Assembly: GCA_010015675.1 (NCBI GenBank)
Contig: ML976982.1
Coordinates: forward strand, 1,346,172 to 1,410,171
Source: Byssothecium circinans
Taxonomy: Eukaryota; Ascomycota; Dothideomycetes; Pleosporales; Massarinaceae
Direction: 5' to 3'
Length of the DNA: 64,000 bases
The first letter of the stretch is position 1, and the number at the start of each line of letters is the position of its first letter. Below are positions 43,282 to 54,198 of this stretch, in pieces. The notes beneath the pieces were generated by a model. The model saw nothing but the letters and a program-made list of their open reading frames with translations, did no database searches and had not been told where the DNA came from. A program made the translations under genes and the position numbers.

Positions 43282-44574
43282 ATGTATCTTACGCGCATCA
43301 CGATTTTTGCATCCGCATTCTTACTCTTGTGGATGACCTACCGTATCCATGACATCTCCTCACGCGATCCAACCTCCGTCTTTTTCAATCCCCGCCACGG
43401 CTACACACCGCGCTACTCAACAATCCGTAAACAGCAGGCCTCGGACTTTATAGCCTCTGCAAACGTTTCGTCCTACACCACACCAAATGTACCAGACGAT
43501 GCACCTACGAAGAAGAAATTATGCGTCGGTATTCCATCCATGGCTAGCCGTGGCCCAGAGTACTTGCGCGACACAGTGAGAAGCCTCTTGGCCGGGCTGA
43601 CACCGATCGAAAGAGCAGCGATACATTTCACAGTCTTCATCCCACACACCGATCCGTCTGCACACCCAGCCTTTACCGAGTCCTGGCTCGCCGCCCTCGT
43701 AGACACAATCCTCACGTATGACGTCCCCGCCGCCGAATTCGCGCACATCCAAGCCCTCGAGGCAGAAGGTGGCGAGTACAAAGAGAAGGGCTTGTATGAT
43801 TACCGGTACCTGCTCAAGTACTGCGCGAAACAGAACACGCCATACATCGCGATCTTTGAGGATGACATTGTAGCCATGGACGGATGGTACCATCGCGCGA
43901 TGGCGGCGGTTAAGCAAGTGGAGAAACGGAGTGCGGAGGAGTTTGCGTCGACGGAGTTTTTGTACCTCAGGCTTTTTCATACCGAGGAGTTTTTGGGGTG
44001 GAATAGTGAGGATTGGAGGATGTATCTATTCCGGTCGATCTGCGCTTTCGCGGCCCCCATGAGCGTTGTCTATCTATTGAAGACGCGCAACGCAACAGCA
44101 TCGCGTCTAGTGACTACTCGGGTCCTCGTCGCCCTTAGCATTTGCATCCCCCTTCTAATCGGCCTCTTCTTCGCGCTGGGCTGTATAACAGTCGCGCCGC
44201 TCCCGACGGGCGTCTCTCTAATGCCCAAGTACGGATGTTGCTCTCAAGCCTTCATCTTCCCGCGGAGCCGCGCACTCATGCTGGTCAACTACTTCGCCGA
44301 ACGCAAAGCCGGACCCGTCGATGCATTGATCGAGGACTTTGCGAACGAGAGGAACGAATTGAGATGGGCGGTTAGTCCGTGTCTCGTGCAGCATGTGGGA
44401 AGGAAGAGCAGCAAGGTTGATGATTTTGGGAGTATGAGTAAGTACGGGATGAGTGTTGCAGAGAAGATTTGGTGCTTTGGGTTTGAGGATCACGATGTTG
44501 GAGAACTTGAAAGAGAGCATGGGTGGGCGGAGGAGACAAAGAGGAAGGAGCAAGAGAGCTTGAGGGTCGATTGA
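43282..44574 (+). CDS. PGAP4-like glycosyltransferase, integral membrane
   Basis: Single exon, 430 residues. An N-terminal signal-anchor (ITIFASAFLLLWMTYRI) is followed by a GT-A-like domain: KKLCVGIPSMASRGPEYLRD, AIHFTVFIPHTDPS, and the metal-binding acidic motif IAIFEDDIVAMDGW (about 193-206). Two hydrophobic segments (about 250-265 and LVALSICIPLLIGLFFALG, about 273-291) interrupt the catalytic domain, the unusual layout of PGAP4/TMEM246, which adds GalNAc to GPI anchors in the Golgi. The C-terminal half resumes the transferase (YGCCSQAFIFPRSRA, DALIEDFAN). Fungal relatives exist; donor and acceptor here are inferred. The start at 43282 gives the expected anchor length. Confidence 0.8.
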   Translation: MYLTRITIFASAFLLLWMTYRIHDISSRDPTSVFFNPRHGYTPRYSTIRKQQASDFIASANVSSYTTPNVPDDAPTKKKLCVGIPSMASRGPEYLRDTVRSLLAGLTPIERAAIHFTVFIPHTDPSAHPAFTESWLAALVDTILTYDVPAAEFAHIQALEAEGGEYKEKGLYDYRYLLKYCAKQNTPYIAIFEDDIVAMDGWYHRAMAAVKQVEKRSAEEFASTEFLYLRLFHTEEFLGWNSEDWRMYLFRSICAFAAPMSVVYLLKTRNATASRLVTTRVLVALSICIPLLIGLFFALGCITVAPLPTGVSLMPKYGCCSQAFIFPRSRALMLVNYFAERKAGPVDALIEDFANERNELRWAVSPCLVQHVGRKSSKVDDFGSMSKYGMSVAEKIWCFGFEDHDVGELEREHGWAEETKRKEQESLRVD

Positions 44575-45069
44575 TTGGGATCTGGTGGATATATGCTTTT
44601 GGAATCGCGATACCCCGTGTTATCTTCCATGATAGATGGCTGTGCCACTCAAATTTTAGCTATATGTTTAGTCCTAACCAGTAGTTTCATTTTTCTATCT
44701 TGACATTCGAACACGCATGATATTTTGACATAAAGTCAGGGTCTTTAGCAGACGCGAGAACCGCGCTAAATGTGGGGGAAGTGGCGGCATGACGAACTAC
44801 CCAAACTCGCGTCCTTCAACTTCTCAGTGCTGACGCTCTCTCGCCGCGCGAACCAGAGCCATTCAAAAGTCCAGGCATTCCCTCTTCGATTCAACAGTGT
44901 AGAGACAATTAATTCTCGCCTTACGCCCTTTACCCTAGCGTTGACTCAAATCGTCCGCTCACATCCCATCCCGTCTACGCCCGCCTCTATCAATAGGTCT
45001 ACAAATACCTCGCCATTCCGCCCTCTTCGCCCCACAGTCTTCACCAGCATCCTCCTACCCCAGGAGAGC
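44575..45069. other. intergenic / 5' leader
   Basis: The next gene's frame is open from 44770 (an in-frame ATG), but that 100-residue extension is Ser/Thr/Pro-rich and not conserved-looking; I take 45070 as the start. Confidence 0.45.
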
Positions 45070-46845
45070 ATGCCCAAGAAGCACCAACCAGCCTACGCCT
45101 CAATCCGACCGAACCACACCATTGCGCCTTCGACGACGCCACCAGCGCGTCCGCAAGTCTCAGTAAACGAACGCATCACGCAGCTCCGCCGTGAACAAGC
45201 GCCGCGCACGACTCCCCAGCGCATAGATGAAGTCACAGAGGTAGTTACCACCCGCACGGTTCCGCCGCATCTTAGACGGCTGCTGCATTTAGCAGAGGTT
45301 GACGCGCCGAAACCGAAGCTAGGGAACCGGCCGTATGGCGTGAGTGGGATTGCGGCGAGGAGGGGCTATAGTGGCCCTGAAGCTCCGAGTAGTTGGGCGA
45401 GGGCGGATAGGCATAAGGTTGGGAAAGTGAGGGAGGTGGATGGGCAGGGTGTGCGGAGGAAGTTTGGGAAGTTGGCGCGGTGGCATGACAAAGAGTTCAA
45501 CGTATGTGGTAGGAAGAGGAATTAAGATATGTTTTGAGGCTAACTATAGGTATAGCGTCTTCTACATCCACGCAGTTTGGTACATCAATGCCTCCGCACG
45601 TTCGCCATCAACTGGCAAGATCTCATTGAATACGAACAACATTACCTCGCCAGCCTCCCAATACCGCTTAAAGAAGTTTTGCTTAGCTACTTATCGCTAT
45701 ACGGACAAAGAGGTGAGTTGGATAGCAGAACATTGAAGATACTATTTCAGGATGATAAAGAGATGGAAGGTGTATCCGGGTGGGAAGATGTGACCTTTCT
45801 AGACCTTACAGGATTGTTGAGCGAGAACTACACGCTAAAGGACTTGGATAAATCACTCCAGCGACCTGGGTTGAGCACTGTTGTACCTAGCAGTCTCAAA
45901 GGCCTCTCTATAAGCGACCCTGAGCGAAAGGAAAAGACATCCCTTGAGGTTGCCGATTCCTGGGAAGACGAAGCCGAAGACGGTCCAGCTATGAGTGCAC
46001 CCACACCTTCTCTTCCAGCAACCCTCCCAACACCAGTCTTCCGCAACATAACACGCCTCTCGCTTGCCCAACCCGGCCCCACAGCCTCATGGACCGACCT
46101 CCTCACCATCTCCCCTTCGTTAAAAACACTCACCCATCTCAGTCTAGCCTATTGGCCACGACCCTCCACGACCCCAAATGCAGCCACAACATCCATGGTG
46201 TCCGGCGTCGGTTCCGTCTCCCTGGGCGGCTCACATTTCTACTCGGACCTTGACGACGACTGGCACGAAGCAGCCAACATCTTGCGCCGCTTCAGCATCA
46301 ACACGTACTGTCTCAAGTGGCTAGATCTAGAGGGATGCAACTGGATCAAAGCATTGACATGGGACCCTACAGATAGTCCGAGGAACAGCTGGAGACAAGG
46401 TAACATCGGGTCAGCCGACCCGAACATCGGCAACGATCCCAATAACAGATGGACATCCTTCGGCCCCTCGCGCTCCCCAGGCCCCGACTGGAATACGTCC
46501 TGGCGCCAAATCACCTACCTCAATCTCTCCCAAGGCTGGATCCCCTCCGACCGGAAATCGCTGCAGAATCTCCCCGCGGGGGTTGTCTGCGTGAGGCTTA
46601 TGAATTGGCTAAGGGACTGTGAAGCAAAGGTCGATGATGTCGACGGGCTGACGGAGGCGGAGAGGAGAGAGCGGGAGGAGAAATGGCGGGATGTTGTGGC
46701 GAGTGGGGGGGATCGGACGGGGCGTGAGGTTGCGGAGTGGGTGGAGAGGGAGAAGATGGGGAGGGCGGTGGCGCAGGGGATTCAGTTGGCGAGGAAGAGG
46801 GGGGGAGGGGAGTGGTGTGTGGTCGAGTTTGGGTGGGGGGATTGA
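45070..46845 (+). CDS. conserved fungal protein, unknown function (LRR-like middle)
   Basis: Two exons, 45070-45501 and 45556-46845, phase 0; 573 residues. The 54-base intron (GTATGT donor) ends in a double acceptor CTATAG-GTATAG. Using the first AG would add a codon and then TAG, so the second must be used. The N-terminal 145 residues are basic and Pro-rich, ending RRKFGKLARWHDKEFN. Exon 2 continues LLHPRSLVHQCLRTFAINWQ and has leucine-rich strand-like stretches (FLDLTGLLSENYTL, TRLSLAQPG, LTHLSLAYWP, LKWLDLEGCNW, YLNLSQGW) that look like irregular leucine-rich repeats. The C-terminus is charged and helical. No signal or membrane segment. I do not recognise a named family. Confidence 0.75.
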
Positions 46846-49800
46846 TTGGGGGTTTGGATGGATGGGGCATCTTTTTGATGGTTTTTTGAGAAGGCAGGGT
46901 AACGTGATATGGAATGTGAGATGTGAGATGTGAGATGTGGGATGGTAATCATGCTACTCAAACAAAGCTCTTCCTCAAACAATCATGGTCGACCTCGACA
47001 TCGACATCTCACGTCTTGTGACACACAGCGAACACTTCCTCAGCCCGTCACGTCCCACAACCCCTTCCCCGAATACGCCATGTATAACCAACCCCTCTCT
47101 CTTCCTTGGGTGCGACGTCCTGTACCACGGTCTCCCATATTCATATTCCCCAATGTGCCTCACCTCACCTTTCCCTTTCCTTTGTTCCTAGAGCGGGGCT
47201 TCTTTCCCCGTCCCCCCTCCCGTGTCTGCACCACCAGCGCCGGCTCTTTTTTTCCTTTGTGCGCTGTCTACGGGATTAGTTGTACGGTGTATTTACGTCC
47301 AGAGAGCGCCAGGTTAGATTTGTATTGGGTGGGTGGGTGAATGGTCTGTGGAGGGGGGATAAGTAGAACGGCAGCTTGTTGATGTCTTTTATAAATCTTC
47401 GAAAACGGCGCGGCGCGGCGTGGCATTCATTTAATGCGCTTCAGGTGGTCCCAAGCCAGACGCGGCGACGCGCAACGCGTTACCCTTAGTTACAGTACCG
47501 CATCACATCACGTCCCGCGCCAAAATTAGAAAAAAGAACCCAGACACGGTTAAGATTTCCCAAACGCCAATGGTCTTGGGGTCTTGGGGTCTTGGGGAAC
47601 AAACAAAACGGTTTTCCAGAATCCCAGCTTTGTCATGCAATTTGCAACCGGCAACAGGCAGCACCGACCATGGCACATGCAACTTGGCTGCGGCGAAGGT
47701 TGGAAGACCTTGGCAGGGCGAGACGGTCTTGGTATCGGAGTCTTCTTCTTGGGATGGGGACGGGGTCAGCGGTCTCTTTGCATTATTTATCATTATTTTA
47801 TTTATCATTATTATGGCATGTGCTGGGTTGTGGAGATTTATTGTTATTGGAGATTGATCATTGAAGACTAAGGGAAGTATTTGCTTCGGGGTAATATTCC
47901 CTCGAAGCGCGGCTCGGGTGACATTGTTGGCTGCTGGAGAGGTTCAAAAGGGGAGGGAAGAAGTGGGGCGGAGAAATTGTGGATGGGCTACGGTGCGGGC
48001 GGTGGAGATGAAGGGGAAGGGGAAGGTGCGTGTTGTGGTGTGGGTGGACTAGATAGGCAGGTATCGGTCGGTAGGTGGAGAAAATAATCAACAAGACCTC
48101 AGGATGAGGAGAGCATGAAGTGACCACTCGTCTCGCATGAGCGAGCATGAACATGACAAGAGCGTAGGAAATAGAGAGGTTTATTAATGTGTTGGCTGCA
48201 AACACGTATCAGGTAAATAAAGAAACTCGGGGCGATCAATTCGATCGCCTGGTTCTTTTGCGAGTCCTTGGATGGTATTTGCGCGTTCATGCAAGCCAAT
48301 GCGCTGATTCTATCTAGGCTGATATCTAGCGTTGGATTTGGAGCGGGAAGTTATGGTGGTTCGGTTCGGGTCGGGAGGGCGTTGGTGTAATAACGTGAGA
48401 GATAAGAGAAAGTGCTGGATGCCGTATGCATACAATGAGGGAGCTGCCGGATAGACTGAACGGGCTTGGTGGGTTTGGATGAATGGCAATGCTGGACAGA
48501 GGGTATGGGATTCCTGCGACGCGGTGCATGGGTTTCACTACCGGCTATAAAAGTGGTTGCCGCACTCGAACGCATTGACGATTGCTTCCTGAGGTGTTGC
48601 AGGCCTGAAAGCTTGACCATGCCAAGCCGATGCGGAGAGGGAGCCGGACCGGGGTAGGGTGCTCCGACAACGTCATGAATAGAGGACATCTGGAGGGCTA
48701 TCGCATTGCCGTCTCGCTCGTCGTATCCTTATCACAGCCCTCGAGTCTTTACGGCGTTGTCGGATCCCCTCACCACTCAGAGATGGACTGCGAACGATGG
48801 CGCAGATGTGCAGCGGGACACGTAGAGTCGTAGACTAGGCCGTCAGCGTTTTTAGCAGCGCGTCGGCTCGAACTGCTTGGGACTGGGCCAAGGATTGCGC
48901 CATGTCGGCGGGAGCGAGCTAGGCCGGATGCAGTGAAAGGCGCTGCTTTGTTTCAGCCTGCCGAAGCAGCCGCGTCTCGACCGGGACAAAGTGAGGTCGC
49001 AGAAATTATGTCTCTAGACCGCGAGCGTGGACTAGATCTGGATATGTATCTAGAGGGAGTCTCGCTGCGGACGATGGCTGTGCCAGGTTGCAGAGTTGTT
49101 GTAGACTATTGATATCGAATCTGTTTCACCATTATCCGATTATCGATCGCACTGGTGGGCTGGGCTATTCTTGTAGGTGTGGCGTTCTCGCTCCCTCAAC
49201 GCGTGGCCTCCGCCAGCCTCCGGCGAATTCCTGCACTTCTGGCTGGAATAATGCGGCCTCGATGGCGCTCAGGCGGGCAAAACACCCACCAGTCGTTTCT
49301 GGCCGCCTGCCCTCCAGCCCGTCTGGATTATAGTATTTACGTCTCCAAGTACGACCGGAGGGGCAAGCAGAGTATGGGGACAGATTGCCCACCAGCCGAT
49401 CGCTAGCTGCGTGCCTGCATGCGAAACAGGACCCTGCGACGACTGCCTCATTACTAAAGTCGTCCCAACCCTCCCCTGTCGACCTCCACAACCGTCTCTC
49501 TTCTGTACGCCCTCTCGCTCGCTCTCCCATACCTATATCGTCCTATCGTCCTACCGTATGTTGTACCTGGGCTATGCAGCTTCCATAGTCTCTTGTCTTT
49601 GTCACCTCCACACCGCGCCGCCACGCTGAGACACAGCCGCCAGCTGTGCGACGAGTTACGAGTACCCACAGCGCCTGTTGATCAATGATAAGGAAGGAAC
49701 CCGCGCACGACCCGCCCCTTCCCTGTTCGCTGCGCTCCTGCTGTTGCAACATTATTGTCAATTCGCACCTACCCGTTTGATTTATCCCCGGCCTGCGTTC

Positions 49801-49952
49801 CTCCCTATCCAGTATCTACTCGCGTCCGCCGCATCGCCGTCCACACTCGCTCGTCCTCTCTCCGCCCGCCCTCTCCCTCACTCACCAACGCCTCCGGTCA
49901 GGCGCTCCTCTCCGCCGTCCCTATCGCGCCCAGCTCTGGCCCGCCGGCCACG
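46846..49952. other. 3.1 kb gene-poor stretch upstream of OCH1-like gene
   Basis: The largest empty stretch here. It contains three exact copies of GTCTTGGG (47573-47596), a TATAAAT at about 47389, G- and T-rich parts at 47700-48070 and many short overlapping frames without family content. The frame of the downstream gene is open from 49755 but the leader portion (CT/GC-rich) is unlike protein. Candidate for a long promoter or a non-coding transcript; nothing specific is supported. Confidence 0.4.
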
Positions 49953-51275
49953 ATGCTCTCCTTCAAGAAGGCCCTAGTGGCCTCGCTCGCCGTCCTCACG
50001 CTGTTCTTCCTGTTCAAGAGCCACCACACGGCCAACCAGCCCGCCCCGATACGCAATGCGAACGACATGCCCAAGCCCGCCATGCTCCAGAAGCCGAAGC
50101 CAGAGGAGGGCAAGGCCGCGAAGCAGCAGACAACCCAGCCGTCCGCGTCCGACAACAAGAAGAACGCTTTCAACACACCAGACGTGCCAAAGAAGCCCAA
50201 GGTGCAACTCAGCCTCGACGACCTGCACAAGAAGCCGCTGAGGCAGCAGCTCGAGTATCAGTTTCCCTACGACGTCGACTCCAAGTTCCCGGCCTACATC
50301 TGGCAGACGTGGAAGTACACGCCGGCTCAGGGCGAATTCTCAGAAGAATTCCGCGAGGCGGAGGCTAGCTGGACCATCCACCACAACACCTTCGTTCACG
50401 AGGTCATCACAGACGAGGTCGCCGTGCATCTCATCCGCCACCTGTACGCTTCCGTGCCTCAGGTTCTCGACGCGTACAATGCTCTCCCTCTCCCTGTCCT
50501 CAAAGCCGACTTCTTCCGCTACCTGATTCTCCTCGCTCGCGGCGGTATCTACTCCGACATTGACACGCTTGCCTTGAAGAGCGCTGCGGACTGGATTCCC
50601 TCTGATGTTCCGAGCAACTCGTATGGCATGGTCATCGGCATCGAGGCGGATCCAGACCGTCCGGACTGGGCTGATTGGTACTCGCGCCGCATCCAGTTCT
50701 GCCAGTGGACCATCCAGTCCAAGCCCGGTCATCCCGTTCTCGTCGACGTCGTCGCCAATATCACCCAGGAGACCTTGAAGCGCAAGGAAGCAGGCAAGCT
50801 TATGGTGGACACCAAGGGTATAATCGAGTTCACTGGCCCTGCTCTCTGGACCGACAGCTTCTTCTCCTTCTTCAACAACCCCGACTACTTTGACATGAGC
50901 ACCAGCAAGGGGAACATCACCTGGGAACATTTCACCGGAATGAAGGCCCCGAAAAAGGTTGGCGATGTCATCATCCTGCCCATCACGAGCTTTAGCCCAG
51001 GCGTGAAGACTATGGGTGCTGGTGAGGAAGACGACCCAATGGCGTTTGTGAAGCACAACTTTGAAGGTACGCAACACTCATCATCTTGCTTGCAGCTGTG
51101 ATACTCGACTCGAGATTGCGGGTGCTTGTGTACTTGCCACACACCCGGTATGGCGGTCTCGATGTAGCTCACGGCGCCCCCAAGCACATGTCCTACCCGT
51201 TTTCTCAATATTGACATGACGCTAGGCACCTGGAAACCCGAAAAAGAACGCCACATTGGCAAGATCTTCAGCTAA
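49953..51275 (+). CDS. OCH1-like alpha-1,6-mannosyltransferase (GT32)
   Basis: Two exons, 49953-51066 and 51226-51275, phase 1, intron 159 bases. Product 387 residues. Type II topology: short cytosolic N-terminus, signal-anchor LVASLAVLTLFFLF, a Lys/Pro/Gln-rich stem (about 30-85). The GT32 domain follows: FPAYIWQTWKYTP, FFRYLILLARGGIYSDIDT with the DxD motif (DID), and FTGPALWTDSFF. Och1-type enzymes act in the Golgi and start outer-chain mannosylation of N-glycans. The second exon adds only a 16-residue tail (GTWKPEKERHIGKIFS). The ATG at 49953 is chosen because it starts the anchor; the frame is open farther upstream. Confidence 0.9.
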
Positions 51276-52530
51276 GCGCCCTGCCTCTTCCACGACTACC
51301 AGCCTGTGTTCGACACGTGCGACAGACACGGCCACTTTCTTGTACAAATTTTGCGATAAAACGACGACATAGATTTGAGCATGACGTTGGATTGGTTGGC
51401 ATGGCATCTTACCAAGACAAGCACGCCGAGCCGTGTCAGGGACATTGAACGCTCTCGGCGTGGTCTTGAGTTCATGCCACAAGGCACACAGCAGCGCTTG
51501 TTTCGCGTCCTCGCCCCGCGCCCGGTTAAATTGGACTGGAGTGAACGGCCGACGACACATGAAGAGGAACCCCAAAAGCGACGAGCCAGAACATGGCTGG
51601 CAGGCGGCGTTTATCGTTTACATCTCTTTCTCCACATTCCCCTCCTTCCTATCATATCAGCAACAAAACTTCAAGCGCTGAAGTTTGTGTCGGCGGCCGG
51701 ACTTTTTGGTTCCTTCCACTTTCCTTTTCTACAACCCTTTTTCATGCGACTTGGTCATCGCGCACGGCGTTTTGTTGCAATTCCTGGTGGGTATTTGGAA
51801 AATGTCCTTTCTGTATAAATATTTATGGATGAGATGGGAAGGAACAGAAGGGGGGGGCCATGCGCCACCGCCTCGACTCGTGGGTTTGGTGGAGTAGCAT
51901 TGGTCTTACTTCTTGCTTCTTTAGCGTTGGTGTTGAGTATATCTTGGCTTGAACTTGGCCTGGGTAAGGAATTTTCTTGGAGAGGTGAGATGGATGGGAT
52001 GGTTTATGTATGGCGTGGGCAGTATGCATGCATGGATATGAAAGTTAGAAGAATATATAGACCAGTTCACCTTTTTGAGTCGTTTGTCGTTGTGGAGCAG
52101 ATTTGGGAACGTTGATGTGATGGGATTCCTATTGATGCTGGGAAATGTTAGGGTATCTATGTCTATGACTCTATGCTTCCTGAGCTGGATCGGATAAATG
52201 CGCCGTTACGTCTAGCCGTGGCCGTAGTTGGTAGTTCGTAGTCTGTAGTTGTGACTTTCACTAACGCCGAAAAATCAAGTTCCGCTGTCAAAGCTCTCCT
52301 CCAAAGGACTTCTACATCGTCTCATCCCATCCCATCCCATCCCATCCCATCCCAACCCAACTCCTCCACCCCTCCGCAACGCCAAAGCTCCAAAAAATAA
52401 AATAAAAAATATCACCGTCCGTGAAAGTCCACGCCAACCATCCCACGTCTTCCCCAAAAAAGAAACCCCTCTTATCTCACATCCCTTCTCTCCACCCCAT
52501 AACTCCCTAACCCCCCAAAACGAAATCCGA
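51276..52530. other. intergenic with short tandem repeats
   Basis: No gene recognised; several overlapping plus frames at 51375-51900 lack family content. Six perfect copies of ATCCC lie at 52324-52353, the only simple repeat of note. Confidence 0.5.
52324..52353. repeat. (ATCCC)6 microsatellite
   Basis: Six perfect five-base units on the plus strand (GGGAT on the minus), followed by two degenerate AACCC units. It is unlike the usual fungal telomere repeat TTAGGG and is most simply a slippage repeat. Confidence 0.9.
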
Positions 52531-53052
52531 TCATCGCCTCCGCCCCCTAAGCATCCTCCATATCCACACCACGGTATCCCCCCAACTCGGCCTCTTCTCT
52601 ACCACACTATCCCTCTCCCTCTCCCTCCTCCTTCTCTTTTTCCCTCTCCGCCTTGTTTTTGCGTATCCGTCATCGCTGTCGCTGTTGCTGTCGGTATAAC
52701 TGTCACTGTCGCTGGAGTAGTACCGCGCCCGCCGCGAACGCCCCGAATGCCGCGAGTTGTGACTGTGCTGCGAGTTGTGCGATTGCTGCGAAGCGTGCCG
52801 CGAGTACGCGGGGGGCGTGTGGTGGTGGTAGGGAGATAGGGCTTGGTGGTGGCCGTTGTGGTAGGAGGAGTGGCGGCTTCTGACGAGGGCTGTTGAGGGG
52901 TGCGGTTGCGGGGACGGTGGGGGTGTGGGGGCTTGGGGTTCGGGGGGAGGTGCTGGTTGGGGGTGTGGTTGATAGGTGGAGGGGGAGGGGGAGGATGGGC
53001 GTCGTGATGGTTCCGATGGCGGCGGCGGTGATGGTGGTGGTGGGTAGGACAT
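52531..53052 (-). CDS. low-complexity basic protein (173 aa), unknown
   Basis: Single open frame with clear compositional zoning: a Pro/Ser-rich N-terminus (about 1-55), a His/Ser/Arg-rich middle with repeated SHNSQHS-type units, an acidic SDSDSYTDSNSDSDD run, a basic cluster (KTRRRGKKRRRR) and a short hydrophobic-basic end (DTVVWIWRMLRGRRR). The ordered zones on one strand speak for a real gene. The basic cluster could act as a nuclear signal and the tail could be an amphipathic helix. No known domain, no signal pe​ptide. Function unknown. Confidence 0.55.
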   Translation of the reverse strand: MSYPPPPSPPPPSEPSRRPSSPSPSTYQPHPQPAPPPEPQAPTPPPSPQPHPSTALVRSRHSSYHNGHHQALSPYHHHTPPAYSRHASQQSHNSQHSHNSRHSGRSRRARYYSSDSDSYTDSNSDSDDGYAKTRRRGKKRRRRERERDSVVEKRPSWGDTVVWIWRMLRGRRR

Positions 53053-53463
53053 TGTGGGTGGGGTTGTGGGTGGTTTGAGATGAGAAGGGGAGGGAGAGGA
53101 AGAGAAAGAGAGGAGGTGGGTTCGAAAGCATTAACCTAGTACCTCCGGTACGAACAGCCTTTAGGTTTGTTGCCTACAACTTCCCATGTAATGTAATATA
53201 TGAACTGCGTGCGAATAAGCACACGCACACTCCCGCATGCACCCACCATCAGGTTGAGTCAACCAAATCGGTAAGTCATCTGAAAAGCGAACAATAATCA
53301 AGACTCAAGTCCCAGCTGCATCTTGTCCAACGGGTCAGGCAACGAGGAACGAGCACCTAGCTGGTCGCACGCACGCACATCACACATCACGAGCGCGTGC
53401 TAGACTTTTTCCAGGGCTTATCCATACCTAGGTAAGCTCAGCTTTCGCCATCGCCCTCCCACC
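53053..53463. other. intergenic, no gene seen
   Basis: Short spacer between two minus-strand ORFs. No element recognised. Confidence 0.5.
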
Positions 53464-54198
53464 TTACGCATCATTATTATTAGTTCCCAACGGCCCGCCC
53501 TCCGCCTCCTCGCCCGTTTGCCTTGATTCCGCGTCCCATCCGCGTCCGGCTGCGGGTGTGGGAGCGGGTTCAGGTTCGTCTTGTTTACTATATGCTTTCA
53601 TGCCTGATCCTGACACCCGAACCTGAGCCTGATTATTCCAGCGCTCTTCCACCGAAAAGCGAAAAGGCGCCGCGGCAGCGCTGAGTCTGTATCGAAGCAT
53701 GTTTGAGCCAAACGTCGTCATCCCGCATGGGTGTTCCGAGGTTGCGCCTTTTCGCTGGGCTCGCGGGGAAGAGAAGGAAGCGGGTGGTGGGGGATCGACT
53801 GGATACCTAATGTAGCTAGGATGGACCTTGGAAGGTGTTTGGTGCATATTAGGAAACGCTGTGTTTTTGGCTGAGGGAGGGAGTGAATAATGTTGGATGT
53901 TGTGTCGTCGTCGCATGTGGTTTGGAAATATTGCACGTATGCATGTATTGCGGGCGCGTGCTGAGGGGCGGCGGCTAAGGCGCATTTGTGATTTGTGTTG
54001 AGGCGGGGCACCATGATGGAAGAGGGGCGAGATGTTGCCTTGTGGGGAAGGGATCGGTTTTGGGGCTGGGGCTTTTGGGGGTGTACCTGGTCTTGGGAGG
54101 GGAGGGGATGGCGGGGGGTAAGTAAGCGGCACTGTGAGGAGCTGTGGAAGATGGGGTACAGGACATGGGAAGAAGGTTGTGTATGCATGCGAAAACAC
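53464..54198 (-). CDS. possible gene, Pro-rich ORF with protein-like C-terminus
   Basis: Open minus frame of 244 codons. The first two thirds are Pro/His/Ser-rich and overlap a second long frame, so they may be chance or contain an intron. The last 80 residues look like real protein: TTFGSNMLRYRLSAAAAPF, FSVEERWNNQAQVRVSGSG, then an acidic Pro/Glu tail ending GGPLGTNNNDA. I would accept the C-terminal part as coding with some confidence and leave the N-terminus open. No family recognised. Confidence 0.35.
   Translation of the reverse strand: MFSHAYTTFFPCPVPHLPQLLTVPLTYPPPSPPLPRPGTPPKAPAPKPIPSPQGNISPLFHHGAPPQHKSQMRLSRRPSARARNTCIRAIFPNHMRRRHNIQHYSLPPSAKNTAFPNMHQTPSKVHPSYIRYPVDPPPPASFSSPRAQRKGATSEHPCGMTTFGSNMLRYRLSAAAAPFRFSVEERWNNQAQVRVSGSGMKAYSKQDEPEPAPTPAAGRGWDAESRQTGEEAEGGPLGTNNNDA

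Noticed and set aside
52324..52353. (ATCCC)n as an internal telomere repeat
   Set aside because: Unit is five bases and differs from the fungal TTAGGG/CCCTAA repeat.
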